Positions 12,401-24,800 of a stretch of DNA of 64,000 nucleotides are shown piece after piece. The position numbers and the translations under genes are program-made. The DNA comes from Edaphochlamys debaryana (taxonomy: Eukaryota; Chlorophyta; Chlorophyceae; Chlamydomonadales). Location of the stretch: positions 1-64,000 of the forward strand of contig JAEHOE010000133.1 in assembly GCA_016858145.1 (NCBI GenBank), in the 5' to 3' direction. Within the stretch, counting starts at the first letter, position 1. Each line of letters opens with the position of its first letter. The notes under the pieces are model-generated. The model saw only the letters and a program-made list of their open reading frames with translations, made no database searches and had not been told where the DNA came from.

Positions 12401-14080
12401 GCAACCACGAGGCCGGCAACGCCACGTGCTACATTGAGCACCTGCTCACGGTGGGTGGGGGGGAGAGGGACAACACCAGGGGCACAGCGGCTTGTCGCGG
12501 TGGGCGGGTAACGGGGCCAGCTGGATGTGCAGCATCGAGGTAGCACGCAGTCACCCGCCTTACCCCTCACGCCTCCCCCCACTCCCCCACCCTCGCAGTC
12601 CATCGTGGTTCCTCCGGTGGCGGGCTGGAACTGGACGGACGAGGGGCGCAGCAAGTGAGCAGGGAGCGCGACCGCGTGTAAGGGGCGTGCAGAGCTCGAC
12701 AGGCCCTCCCGCACTCCTGTGCCCCCCATGCAACTCGGGGAGCAGGCCCTTCGTGGCGCTGTAACCCTTGAGCCGTATGCAATACGAGTCTGTGGGGGCT
12801 CGGTAACAGGCCCTCAATTCGCTGCGCCCTGACCCACCCTCCGCCGCCTCCCTTCCTGCATGCCGCCAGGTGGGGGTGGGTGGCGCTGGAGGCGGGCCGC
12901 ACGCTGAGGCTCAAGGTGGGATCCCCAGGGGGCAGGGGGCAGGGAGGGAGGGGGGCAAGCAACGACCAGCTGGTTACTATGCTCCATACGCGGCTCGTTG
13001 ATGGCCTCACGTTGATGGTAGCGGCAGAGCTCGGGCTGCGGTCGTGATTTGAGGGAAGCCCGTCCTGCCGTCCCGGTCTCTCTCACCCTCTGTGCCACCA
13101 CGTCCCTGAACCCCCCACCCCGTGTTCCCTGCAGCTGAGCACGCAGACCCCGGGGGAGCGGCGGCCCAAGGCCGAGAAGGCGCCCATCGTGCTGCAGGCG
13201 AGCGGGGGGGGGGGGCGGATGCGACTGCGAGGCTCTGGGCTGGAGCGAGAGACTGGGATGCCGCGGTGTGGGCAGGCCTGCACCTGAGCCCCCTGGGAAC
13301 TGGCACACCTCTGTCCCCTTCTTCCTCTTCCCACCTTTCGTCCTCCTCCCCTCTCCTCCTCACCCCCCCAGGTGGCCTACCTGCAGTCCTACCAGCACAT
13401 GGGCACCGCCCGCCTGGCCTGCGAGGGCGGGTGCGCCTGCGAGGCGGCCACCGTGGACGCATTCAGCGCCGGCAGGAGGGTGTCGGTCACCGCCATACGG
13501 GACGTGCAGGTGGGGGCGGGGGACGGGTGGAGGGCGAGTGATCTGGGGTGCGGCGTGATGCGGCGCAGACGGCGCGGCCGGGCGAGTCTGGGTGTGGGCG
13601 CGGCTCCATCGGGGGGAATGCGGAGGAAGGGAGGGCGTGGGCCCTTGTTGGCTTCTGTTCTCGCGCCTCACTCTTCCGCCTCCCGTTACCTGTCACCACC
13701 CCCTCCAGGTGACCCAGGCGCCCGAGTGTGTGCTGTCGCTCACCACGCTGGGGCCGGGGAGCCACAAGGGCGCATCCGCAGAGGACGTGCCGGGGAGCAA
13801 GTTCAAGCTGCTGGGCGTGGTGGTGAGCGGGGAGCTTCCTGTGGGAGCGTGGGGCTTCTGGCCTGCTACGCGGTTTGGGCACGCTCTGCCCCTGTAAAGG
13901 GTGTCATGCCCTGCCCCTCCTCTCCTCAACCCCGCACCCCCTCCTTCACTCCCTCCGCCACTGCAGGTGGGCGAGGAGCCGGGCGCCCGCGAGGGGGGTG
14001 TGAGCTGGGTGCGCCCCGAGTCGCACATCATGGCGCAGGTGTTCCTGAACATGACGCTGGGGCTGCGCCCGGCGCAGTAG
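9413..14080 (+). CDS. Secreted SGNH/GDSL-type hydrolase-like protein
   Basis: Fourteen exons: 9413-9686, 9819-10688, 10911-10975, 11130-11239, 11391-11451, 11658-11850, 12049-12128, 12226-12450, 12599-12654, 12870-12915, 13135-13197, 13372-13509, 13709-13822 and 13967-14080 (TAG), giving 802 residues. The N-terminus has a hydrophobic signal-like segment (MVPAQLLFASLLLSTVTI). The SGNH blocks are visible: RVGSLGGSITHG with candidate nucleophile Ser103, a Gly block (SGAVPGTQSAYMSSC), VEYAMND with Asn393, and HHPGRGGH with His533/His539. This matches the plant/algal SGNH esterase-like group whose second block is followed by [IVL]xVEYxxND. A ~260-residue Arg/Gly/Ser-rich insert separates blocks I and II. 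The region after residue ~640 is beta-rich and Cys-containing (LACEGGCACEAATV). The intron after 13197 is GC-AG. Substrate unknown; probably an extracellular or secretory-pathway ester hydrolase. Confidence 0.8.
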
Positions 14081-14263
14081 GGGACTAGGGGGGGGGCGGG
14101 TTATGGGTGGCTGCGCCCGAGCGAAGCGTGAGCGAGAGAGGCTTAGGGCTTGGGGGTGCTTTGGGGGGCGCAATAGGTGTGATGGTGACTATGCATGACT
14201 GGGTGCAAATATGAGCTATGTACACGGTGGACGGAGGACCACGGATGTGGGTGGCAGGGACCA

Positions 14264-14268
14264 TGTAA
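14264..14268 (+). terminator. TGTAA polyadenylation signal (SGNH gene)
   Basis: TGTAA lies 184 bases after the TAG at 14078-14080. It sits about 30 bases from the opposing signal of the PFK gene, so the two 3' ends meet here. Confidence 0.6.
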
Positions 14269-14297
14269 CTTGACCAGGCGACGGGCTCAAGAGCTCC

Positions 14298-14302
14298 TTA
14301 CA
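14298..14302 (-). terminator. TGTAA polyadenylation signal on minus strand (PFK)
   Basis: The plus strand reads TTACA, so the minus strand has TGTAA about 530 bases after the PFK stop at 14833-14831. The rest of 14303-14830 is the PFK 3' UTR, and I see nothing else in it. Confidence 0.55.
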
Positions 14303-14830
14303 ATTGCAGCAGCGCTCACACCAATGTAGCCCGCTGTGCATCTGCACTCCCACCGCTCACCCAAGCAACAGCAGGCCCGCAACGGGCGGCCCAATGCGGG
14401 CAACGCCCACTGCACCATGTCCCTGCAGCGCTGACGCCGCGCAACCCATCTCCGCCACACATGCCGCTCATAACTCTTCATTACGCACATGCGCCCGCTA
14501 TCTAGCCGTAACCAAGTGAGCTGTGCATGTGCACGTGCACGCTACCTACTCCATGCGCACGCGTGCCGGCATGAACCGGGTCGCATGGGCGCCCCCCGTA
14601 AGCCCTAGCCGCATGCTCCCTGGCCCTCTCGCAAGGGCCCAAGCTTGCCTTCAGCTCCTTCCGACACGGCACCTAGGCCATGTGCGCCTCCTCACGCCAC
14701 CTCGCTCGTCATCCAGACCTTTGCCCGCACGTTTCCCAACCTCCTCGAATCTTCGCTCAGGTCTGACCAGGGATCGTACTGCTGACTCAGAACGCTCCAG
14801 CACGTGCCTCCCCGCATGGTCGTGCGCGGC

Positions 14831-17800
14831 TCACTGGAAGCTGGGCTGGCCGATGGCGGCGCGCAGGCGGTTCCAGGCCTTGCCGCGGGGGTCCACCTTG
14901 CGGGGCGCCTGGATGATGACGGGGATCTGGGGGGGAGGGGGAGGGGGAGGAAAGCACGGGAGAGGGTGAGCGTTGGCGCCTTGGTGGCGCGTGCATTCAG
15001 GGTGGCGCGTGCTCTGGATAGCGAGGGTCAAGCCCAGCGCGAAGCCATCACCGTCCCTCCGCCGCCTTCCCGCCCCTCGCCCAGGCCCCACCGGCAGGTA
15101 GACGTAGTGCGTGTTGACCAGGCCCACGGTGATGCCCGTGTAGCCCGCGAAGGCGGCGTGGACAGAGTTGTGCGCCAGGATCTAGAGGGGATGGGGGGGA
15201 GGAGGGATAGTAGGGTTATGTGTATGGAATTGGCGGGTAGGGTTAAGTCGGCATCGCCGGTGAGTAGCAGCAGAGACCAGAAACTGCGGGGAGGTTGAAG
15301 GGGCTAAGGGGCTAAGCTTTTGCAAGTCGACACTGCCGGCAAGGAGCAGCAGAGCGCTGAACCCCCACCAGAGACGTCTATCCCGCGGGGAGCTCTGCCC
15401 CACCTTGCAGTAGATGCGGTCGTTGGTGGTGGTCGACACGGAGCGGATCATGTACGACGGATCGATGTACCTGCGCGCACGGGCAAGCAGTATGGCACAC
15501 GCGTGATACTCATGCGCACCGCGCTCTTCGAGTCGACCTGCCTCACGGCCCTGCTCCCCCGCCTCCCGCCCTCCCCTCACTTGATGTCTGCGTCCTTGAA
15601 GAACGCCTTGAACTTCTCCTTGAGGAAGGCGCCGATGTCCTTGAGGATGGGGTTGCCGCTGGCGTCCGTGCCCAGCTGCCCGCCGTCCTCCAGCAGGTCC
15701 TGGGGGGAGGGGAGAGGGTGGGGAGTTGGGCAGGAAGGGGAAGGAGGGAGAAGCGTAATGTTTGACGCTGTGCCGCCTGTGCGGGATGGTGATGTCGCCA
15801 TGGCGGCAAGGGCCAGGAGCAGAGTACACCCCACTGCATCCGCGGCCCTGCCCCGCCCACTCCTTCCGCGCCGCCCCCGTCCCCCCCCCCCCCGCCCGCA
15901 CCTGCCCCGCCCCCTCCGCCACGCACAGCACGCAGTGGCCCTTGGCCTTGATGACGGTGTCCAGGTAGGCCAGCAGGCCCCGCTCGCCGTCCAGCTTGAA
16001 GGCGACCTGGGGCGGGAGGGGGTGGGTGGTGGGTTGGTGGAGAGCTGGGTGAGAGCTGGGTGAGGGCTGGGTGAGGGCTGGCGGGTATAAGGCAACGGTG
16101 TGGCTACCTGCGGACAGTGTAGCTCGCCCCTGAACTCCCCATGCCCCCCTCAACCCACCTCGGGAATGAGGCACGCGTCCACCACACCGCTGGCCATGGA
16201 GGCCTGTTGAGGGATGCGGGGAAAGGGGGGGATCGCCGCCAGGGCGCAGTCAAGGCAAGGGACATCTGCCCGGCATCATGTTCCCTCGCCACCTGCCAGT
16301 TCTTCCGATCTGGCCGCCTGGCATCGCTTATTGCTTCCGCGGCCCTCAACCCTTCCTACACCTCTCCCTTGCCCCCTCAAAACCCTCCCCAACAGTCCTC
16401 AACCTCCGTCACACAACCTCCCCACCTGCATGGCGATGAACCCCGACTGCCGGCCCATGAGCTTCACCAGCCCAATGCCCTTGCGGGCGCTGCTGGCCTC
16501 AACCTGGGGGCGTGTGCGGGGGAGGGATAGTGCATTGGTGGGAGCACACGGTGAGGGCAGAGGGAGAGGTGCGCTTATCAACACAGCACCACCGGCAACC
16601 CTACCTCCACCGCATCCCCCCATTGCCCGTCCCCTCCCCCAGCCATCCTCCTCCGACCTTGGCGGCCATGAGCGCGCGCTGCGACTCCTCCACGGCCGTG
16701 TCGAAGCCGAAGCACTTGTCGATGAGCAGGATGTCGTTGTCGATGGACTTGGGCACCCCGATGACGGTGCAGGGCACGTCGTGCTGGCGGCACATGGCGT
16801 TGATGGCGTTGGCGCCCGCGTTGCCGCCGTTGCCGCCCACCTGGGGGTGGGGAGTAAGGGGGTGGGGTAGTGTCGGTGGAGCGTGGGACGGGGATGGCGG
16901 AGCGGCGGGGTCGCTATCGCCGTCTAGTCCTCGCCCTTCAGTGCTAACCCGGCTTCATGCCCCAGCCTGCCTCAGCCCACAGCCTTCCACGCCGTCATTC
17001 CTGCGGCCTCCCCCCACAACGCACCACAAAGAGCATGTCGACGCCCCACATGTCAATGCGCTTGACGATCTCCCTGGAGGGCAGCGAAGAGTGAGGGTCA
17101 CAGACGGTGTCCTGATCATACAGCGGCTGCATGGGTGCCCCACAGATGCCGGGCAGTAGACCTTCCACATGTGCTGGCCGCGGTCGTCCCAGACAGCGAC
17201 AGCAAAAACCCGGGCCCATCAGCGGCCCTAGAGCTGCAGGCCGGCAGACCCGTCTCTATGCGCCTATCACGTGTGTCAGTGCGGATTGTCTTGGCGCAAG
17301 GCGCGGAAGCTACCTGGGGTCTAGCTATTGAGTGTAGTCACCAGCCCTAGGGATCCCTCCTCCGAACCGCACGGGCTTCCCCCAGGCCACCGCCCGTCCG
17401 CACCTGATGTTGGCCCCCCCTCGGCTGGTGCCCAGGATGGTCCCGCCCTGCAGCTGGATCCCGTCCACCACCTTCTTAGTCAGCACGATGGGCTTCACAT
17501 TGGCGTCGTAGAAGCCCCTGACAGGGGGGAGGGAAGGGGCCGGGGGGATGGGAGGGTAGGGTAGAAGGGAGGGGCCGGTCGAGGGGCGGTGGGACCGGGA
17601 GGATGGGGCCAGGCCAAGCCGTGAGGAGACCGGTCCATGAGCCTGACCAGCAAGGGGACGGAGATTGCCGCACCTGAAGCCGTACTTGATGCCCAGGATC
17701 TTGCCCTCGGGTACCCCATAGTCTGTCAGCTTGTTGACCAGGCCCTGACGGGTGGGAAGGGGGTTGGACGGTTGGGGTGTCGGGCCCTATCCCGACGTTG

Positions 17801-19352
17801 CATCCATGTCGGCCGTCGCCGGTGCCCTCGCACCCTCCCTCGCCTGCCCCGCCCGCAACACAGCGATGCAGCCCACGGACGTCGGTACCTTCCGCTTCCA
17901 CGCAGCGGCAGATCCCTCCCGCCCCCACTGGCGGCGCCCCGCCCACCCCAGGAAACCCGGTCGCCCCGCCCCGAGCACCCCCGCCCCGCCCCACCTGGAC
18001 CACATCGTTCAGGCCCGGGCACAGCCCTCCGCACGTGACGATGGCCGCCGTGGTCTGGAGGACGAAAGCGGCAGGAGCGTGTTACCACAAGCTGCCGCGG
18101 ACAAACACGGCCACCACGCATCTAAGCCCAGGCCCTTCTGCCCCTACCCTCCCAACACAACACAGCCACCCGCGCGTGCGCCCAGCCGCTGTGCGCGCAC
18201 CTGCGTGGGGTCGAAGTAGATGTCCTTCCTCGCGCCCGCCCGTATGGCCCAGGGCGGCAGCGTCATGTTGAGCTGGTCCATGGAGGCCTCCAGCACCGAC
18301 ACAGCGCCCTTGGCGTGGCCGTCGAAGTTGGCGCGGGAGGCGCCTGGGGACGGGGGGTGGGGGTGCAGGTGGCGAAGGGGCGTGGGGATGCAGGGGGAGC
18401 TAAGTGCGCTCTGGAGTGGAGGCCGAGCCCCCTGTTGCGGTGAGCAGTAGGATGCGAGGGCGCAGGGGTGCAGTGGAGGAGGGGCGGACCCAGATCAGGG
18501 TGCTCCGTAGGCCCCCGTTGGCGTGCCCCAACCCGTACGGTATCATAATACGGTACGTCCATCCCCAACCTGCAACTCCGATGCCGCCCGATCCATTACC
18601 ACCAGCTGTGGACGGTTACGGGGCACCCTAGCGGGCCACTCATGAGGCCTCACGCCACATCCGACCGTGCCACCCTGCAACCCCGCCGTGTGACAGACGC
18701 ACCTGCCGAATCCGCCGAGGCGAAGCGCATGGAGTTGAGCGCCACACGGTCCCCGTCGGAGACTGCAGGATGCGGAGGGTAGAGGGCGAAGGGTTCGGGA
18801 AGCTGTCAGGCAGCTCGTGCCTGTGAGTCGGAGTCGGAGGCCGGCGCAGCTGCGTGGCTGCGTGGGGGCTCGTGAACCCCAACCCTCGACAGACCTAGGG
18901 AGTGGACCCACCGAAGCCGCCACCGAAGTTGTTGTGCGCAACGAAAGGGCTCGGCCTGGAGGGGAGTTGAGCACGCAGAGCATCAGATGCGACGTCGCAT
19001 GCCACTCGCCGATTGGTGCAGGAAATGCAGCCCCTGCCCACCTCGCGATCAGCTTTGACCGCAGCTCCGGGCACTCCAGAACGGCGTCATCGCCTGCACA
19101 GAACGGGGTGTCGGAACTTTGCCAGGCAAAGCGGCACCGCCCGCGAGTCGGGCCAAGCGACTTACCAAAGCTGACAGGCTCGATCACATAGTTTGTCGAC
19201 AGATCCGCAGGACCTGCCGAGGGCCGCACGCCGCTGCGCGGGGCCTGCTTCACGATTGCTCCATACGTCGCGGGTTTGACCACGCAGGGCGCACGAGGGG
19301 CGCGCCCACGGTGGGAAGCCGCACCCGACACAGGCAGCTTGTGCAGCTGCAT
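14831..19352 (-). CDS. PFK: 6-phosphofructokinase, plant-type, probable plastid form
   Basis: Seventeen exons on the minus strand: 19166-19352, 19042-19093, 18912-18955, 18703-18762, 18201-18343, 17995-18054, 17674-17744, 17404-17517, 17025-17073, 16658-16840, 16426-16503, 16159-16203, 15902-16006, 15581-15699, 15404-15470, 15092-15181 and 14831-14926 (TGA). They give 520 residues with every junction in phase. Fructose-6-phosphate is phosphorylated in glycolysis. Family motifs are TCGGLCPGLNDVV (nucleotide loop), KYGFRGFYD, GVPKSIDNDI with the catalytic Asp (residues 289-297), MGRQSGF (337-342), and LIPE. The N-terminal ~50 residues are basic and Ala/Ser-rich, like a transit peptide. The normal GGDGT motif reads GGNGG at residues 262-266, which replaces the metal-site Asp with Asn. 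An in-frame GTG upstream of ATG 19352 was not used. Confidence 0.93.
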
Positions 19353-21809
19353 TCCGCAGACCGGGTCAAGGTGCACTGCAAATGCTGCTGATGGACGTCC
19401 GAGCGTGTGGAGACGGACTCCGTGTCAAGTACGTGACCTCCAGTCTATTGATACTTCGTATGCACGTCAAATAAGTGTCGCGTATGGCGACATGCCGAGC
19501 AACATGCCGGGAATCGGCGAGGCACGCCGCTAACCCGAAGCCCGGAAGCCCCCGCCGCCCCCTCATATTACAGGCACCGCCAGGGCCACTAGCCGGCCTG
19601 CGATGCCCGAGGTACCCTAGCCGATGCCCATCGACCCCTCGTGGGCCTCAAGCCATTTTAGAAACAGAGCCACTGCTAGTGGGTCGGTCTGCCGATAGGG
19701 GGGTTCCAGGGCTGCCCCTGACGGCACACGCGGTACACGCACATGCAACCCGCACACAGCAGAAGCCGGAACTCCAACATGCACTCGTTGGCGAGATCTG
19801 TGCACACTGAATTAAAGCATAGCTTCCTTCCCCCAGAGGCATGAATGTGTTCTGATTGAGGTATGCACGGCAGATTGACGCGCGGCAGGTCGTAGGCGAC
19901 GGCCCTGAGCCCTCGAGGTCCCTGGGCCCGTTCACCACGCTGCGGGATGTCAACACAGGACCTGGCGCGGCTGGCGGCCGGTTGGGTTGGACCCGCGCAA
20001 TGTAACGCCTTCACCCATGCCGTGGGACTGGGGCTTTGTGCAAGTGGGGAGGCGGCCTTGCTGACATGCGGCGTTCGTGCTACTCGGGCCGGGTGCGTTG
20101 ACAAGCAGGTGTCGTTCAAGAGACCGGCCGGCACTGCTGCACACGTGGTGTGGAGCATTGCCAAGTGGAGACTGGGGTCACCGTGCGCACAAAAAGCATT
20201 CAGGCAGGCCACATTACAGCCGAAGCTTGCCACCAGCTCCAATCCTGTCCGACAGCGGTCTGGGGTCCCCCGCTTCCTGGTCCCAGGCCCATAGCGGAAG
20301 CGGTCGTAACCCACCCCTGCGCCTACCCGCCCCCAGCGCACCAGCAGGCGTGCCAGGACCTGCCGTGTCACTACTGCGCTCGACGCCTGCGCTGCTCAAG
20401 CATGAGCAGGAGCCTGCCCTTGCCTGTGCAAGGTAGACACATGCCACTCGACAGCCCCTTAACTAGTCTCCTACTGTTAGCTCAATGGGATGCCGTTGTA
20501 TACCGGTACCCAAAGCAACTTCTCTGCACGTAAACTCGTGCAACCATTTGTGTCGCCGTCAAGGCGATTGGCGTGCCACAAAGCGGCCGCAGCCCCGCAC
20601 CAGGCAGGGCATACCCACTCGGCCTCGGCCGCCCTTGATCCTGACATCAACACCACATGTGCCTTCTCGCTCAACTCATCACAGCCTCTCTCGCTCCACC
20701 TCCGAATCCCCAATTCAGTCTGCTATGATGTGCTCCGTCTTCCGCATGGCATCCGCCTCTCCATGCACGGCCGGTCCCGTGCAGGCAGCCCCGGCGCACC
20801 CCGGGCGCCGGGTGCCAGAGAACGGCGGCTGGGCCTGGGCTGGGCCGCGCCGATGGGGTGGGGTGGTGAAGGAGCGGCGGGCGTGCAGGCGCCTCGCGCG
20901 CTCCAGCGGCCACCAGGGGTAGGGGCAGCGATGGCTGCAGGGGTTGATGGCGCAGCGGCGGCCGCGGGCCGCGGCGGCGGTGTGGGATGGCGCAAAGGCT
21001 TGCGTGGCGTGGGCCCGCCGGCCGGTGCAGGCGGCGGGCGCTCGAGGCAGGCGCAGCGGTGTGCCGTGCCACCGCCGAATCGTTTTCAGGTAGTAGGCCG
21101 GGGGCGGGTTGGGCTAGACCCCCACACCGACCCCTCACGCCCAGGGAACCCTCCAGGCAGGCTCCAGGGAACCCTCCTCACGCCGTTACCTCTCGCCCAG
21201 ACAGTCCCTTGCCTTGACTTGTCATCGTCTCGACCGGTGCGTCACCACCCACCTCACGGCGTTCCCTCACTCACGAGAGCCCGGCCGACCGCCCACGGCA
21301 GGAGGGCACGCTTTTCCTGCTCGTCCCTTAACAAGGTGTGTCTGTCCTCCTCCTCCGACGCGCGAGCGCCCAAGGGCCGGAGCCAGGCCGGAGCCACCGT
21401 CGTCTTCCCCCGTCCCTTGCCTAGGCTTGCCATCGTCTCCACCGGTGCCTCACCACCTCACGCCGTTCCCTCTCCCCCAGACAGTCCCTTGCCCAGACTT
21501 GTCACGGCAAGCTTTTTGGATTGCTCGTCCCGTCCAAAAGCGTTCCGAAGTCGGCGACCGTCGATGGCCGCGTTGACAGACTCGTTAAGTTGCCTTTGAC
21601 CTTACTCTCTGTCCATCCGTAAGTCATCACGTCACAGCCTTGGGCGGCCGCGCTGTGCTCCAGATACGTTCCGGGCCGTCGAGGACGCGCCCCGTCTTCC
21701 GGTCCGCCATGTGTTCCCGCGAACATAAGTCTAGGGAATGAACAGGCTAGCGCAAAGCTGAGGCGCAGGCGCCCGGCGGGAAGGCGAGCCCTTACTGTGG
21801 TTTCGAGCC
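19353..21809. other. 2.4-kb intergenic region between divergent genes
   Basis: This separates the divergent PFK and channel genes, so both promoters should be here. An open GC-rich frame around 20700-21090 ends in a donor-like TTTTCAG|GTAGTA, but I could not build a supported gene from it. An imperfect repeat occupies 21131-21510. I see no RNA gene. Confidence 0.5.
21131..21510. repeat. Imperfect direct repeat blocks
   Basis: Two blocks recur about 210-280 bases apart: CACGCCGTTacCTCTCgCCC followed by AGACAGTCCCTTGCC at about 21179 and again at about 21460, and TCGTCTCgACCGGTGcgTCA at about 21226 and again at about 21433 with small differences. A short AGGGAACCCTCC motif is also doubled near 21140-21175. 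Confidence 0.55.
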
Positions 21810-24800
21810 ATGGCGGAGCTTGCGGCTCAGCTGCACCAGCAGCAGCTCGACAACCAGGTCACGTCGTGGGTAAGTATCTTCGAGAGGTGTCGCCCCTCGG
21901 GATGCTTGTACTGACTTCTCGCGTGCGCCTCTCGCACAGGGGCGAGACCTCAACCTGCAGCACGCGGATTCGAACCTGAGTTCTACGTCTAGCCTGGATG
22001 GCATCGGAGTTGCGCTGCCCGGGGGCGGGGGCCGAAACGAGTTCTCCGAAAAGGCAAGCGGGGCTCTGTCCTGCGAGAGGCGCAACAGGCTTTCAGCATC
22101 GCTGTCGTTCGGCGCTGTCTGGGGCGCCGGCCATCTGGGGATATTTTGCTGGGGACTTACAGCGGTTGCTGGGGGCGGCGTTCGACGTCGCCGCTGCCGC
22201 TTGTCGGCGTGGCCTGCACAAGCCGCCGCCCCACCAAGCAGCCCTGCGCCCCACCGCAGGACGTCAAGATCCACGAGACTGGCGCATGGCGCCTGGGTCA
22301 CGCGACAGGCGGGAAGGGTGAGCGGGGCGCTGCCGCTGGCCCCACGTTCTGGGCTCTGTGGGCAAGACCGCCGACCGGGCGCCGACCTAAAAAGGAAACA
22401 CACACAGACCGCCGGGCCCATGCCCCGGCCCGTTTTGATATGGGGTCAACCTGTTGGCCGAAACGGCCTCCCGCTTGGACCACACACGCCCCCCCGTTTC
22501 CCGCCCTGTCCTTGCTGACCAAACGCCTCTTCCCCATTGTCTGCCCCGTGCCTCCTACTCTGCCTCTGCGCGCCGCAGCTGCAGGGGCCGGCGAGAAGAA
22601 GGACAAAAAGAAAGTCGCGGCCGTCTCCCGCTGGCTCAAAGAGGCGGACCTGGGGGCGGTGCCCCCCAGCCCGCCCTCCCTCTCAGCCTCCGGGGACGCC
22701 GAGCCCGCGGCGCCCGTCATCCCCGCCCAGCCCGGCCCCGGGCCTCCGCCGGCCCCGTCACGAGCGGGCCGCCGCAGCAGCGCCGACGGCGGGGGCCTCG
22801 GGGGCCTGGGGCCGGGCCACGGCCGGGCCACAGCTTCCGGACTCAGCGTGGCCGGTGTGCCCAGGGAAACGGGCACGGGGCTCAGCACGGCCGCGTACCG
22901 ACGACAGACCACCGTGGGGCAGCAGAGCCTGGCTGTGGGCCACGGGCGGGACTCGGAAACGGGCGTGAGCGCAGCGGGCACAGCCTTGCCCGGCCGCGAG
23001 ACTTCTACCGTCGTCAGTGTGGCGGGCCTGCGCCGGCAGACGACGGCGGGGGGCCAGAGCGTGGGCGGAGGCCTGGGGCGGCAGTCGACGCTTGGCGGCG
23101 CCAGCACGGGCGCTCCGGGGCGAGAGACGACGGGGGGTATGAGCGTGGCCCGGACGACGGCCACGGGCCTGCTCGCGTTTCCCCTGGCGCCGTCCACGCT
23201 GGCCAGCCCCATGCCCCACTCGGCCGCGCCGGGCCGGGCGCAGAGCAAACTGGTCCCCGCGCTGGCCGTCACGGGCCCCGCGCCCTGGATCGACGAGGTC
23301 AACAAGCAGCCCACGCGCTGGGGCGTGCAGGCCGCCGCACGCAACCGCGTGACGTTCGGGCGTGACAGCGAAAAGGGCAGTAACCACGACAAAGACAGCG
23401 ACGAAGATGAAGCCCATGTGGGTCGGCCGCGTCGCGGCGACCTGACGAACCGTAGCTACGCGAGCAGCGCCAACAGCGGCCTGAGCCGGGGCACGACCAT
23501 GACTCTGGGGCCGCGGCGGCACACGGCGGTGGACCTGGAGCTGATCAGTAGCCGGGGCGGGCGGCGGCGGCGGAGCTGGTGGCTGCGGCTGCGGGAGCGC
23601 ATGCAGGCGTGGCACCCGCTGGTGGTGGCGGATGCGGTGGGTGCGGGGGGCTGGGGGAGGAGGCGGGCGTGTGTATGGCGGAAGGGGCACGGGGGAGCGG
23701 GTGTCGGACTGTCGGATGCGGGGGCTGGAGGTGCGGGTAGGGCCGGATGGGCTGGCTACAATGGCTGAAGACCGGGCCGCGGAGTGGAGCATCACGGAGC
23801 AGGAACAGGAGGGACCGCCAGCGTTGCTTCGCAGTCGGTGGCCATGGGCGGGGTGGGGCAGGGCAGACTGAGTTTAATCCCTTTGCCTCCCCTGCCTTAC
23901 TGCAGGTGCTGCCCATCTTCAACCCGGACCACCCCTACAAGCGCGGGTGCGTGGGGATCCCCGGTGGGGCGTGGGGCGTCGGTGGGGCGTGGCCCAGCAC
24001 ATGGGATCTCAGGGCAAAAGCCAAGAAAGGGTGCCGTGGCGAGTGGCAGTGAACGGCTCCTGACGGGTTCCGTCGACCCAGCCGAGCAGCCGTACTCAAG
24101 CCCGGGCGCTTGCTGCTCTTTCCCTTGGGCCCCCACACCTGACTGACCCCTTGACCGCCGGCTCACACATCCCGCCCCGCAGCTGGGACATCCTCGTAAT
24201 GTCCATGGTCATGTGGACTGCGGTCACGGTGCCGCTGTCGGTGAGCTACGGGCTGCCCCACTCGGCGCCCTGGGCCGCAGCCGACTACGCCATGACCTGC
24301 CTCTTCGCGGTGGACCTCGTCGTCAACTTCCGTACGGCGTTCTACAATTTCCAGGTACGGCGATTCCATACGGTACGGCGCGGCACTGCGTCAGGGGGCA
24401 GCAGCCATGGCTGTGGAGCTACCGTACGCCCAGCCACACACCCGGCTATCCTGTACCGCCTCGACCCCGCCCACGGCCCCTGACCGACCCGGTGTACCTT
24501 CCACACGTACCCTGCCAACCCCCTCCCTCCCCTCCCTTGCCTCAGGGCGAGCTCATCCGCGACTCCGGAGCCATCGCCCGCAACTACATGAAGTTCTGGT
24601 TCTGGATCGACCTGGTGGGGACCATCCCATTCGACTCCATCATCCTGTGGACGGGCGTGCTGAGCGGCGGGTCCGACACAAGCCTGGCCGCCATCGGTTT
24701 CCTCAAGGCGCCGCGGCTGCTGCGCCTGGGCCGCCTGCTGCGGTTCCTCGACGGCTTCAAGCACGCAAAGATCTTTCGGATTGTGCAGCTGTTCCTGATC

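Noticed and set aside
19353..19376. Longer PFK start in frame upstream of 19352
   Set aside because: The upstream codon is GTG, not ATG; the ATG at 19352 begins a normal transit-peptide-like sequence.
20690..21100. Possible small gene with a transit-like N-terminus ending in a donor
   Set aside because: No downstream exon in phase could be found and the codon pattern is weak.
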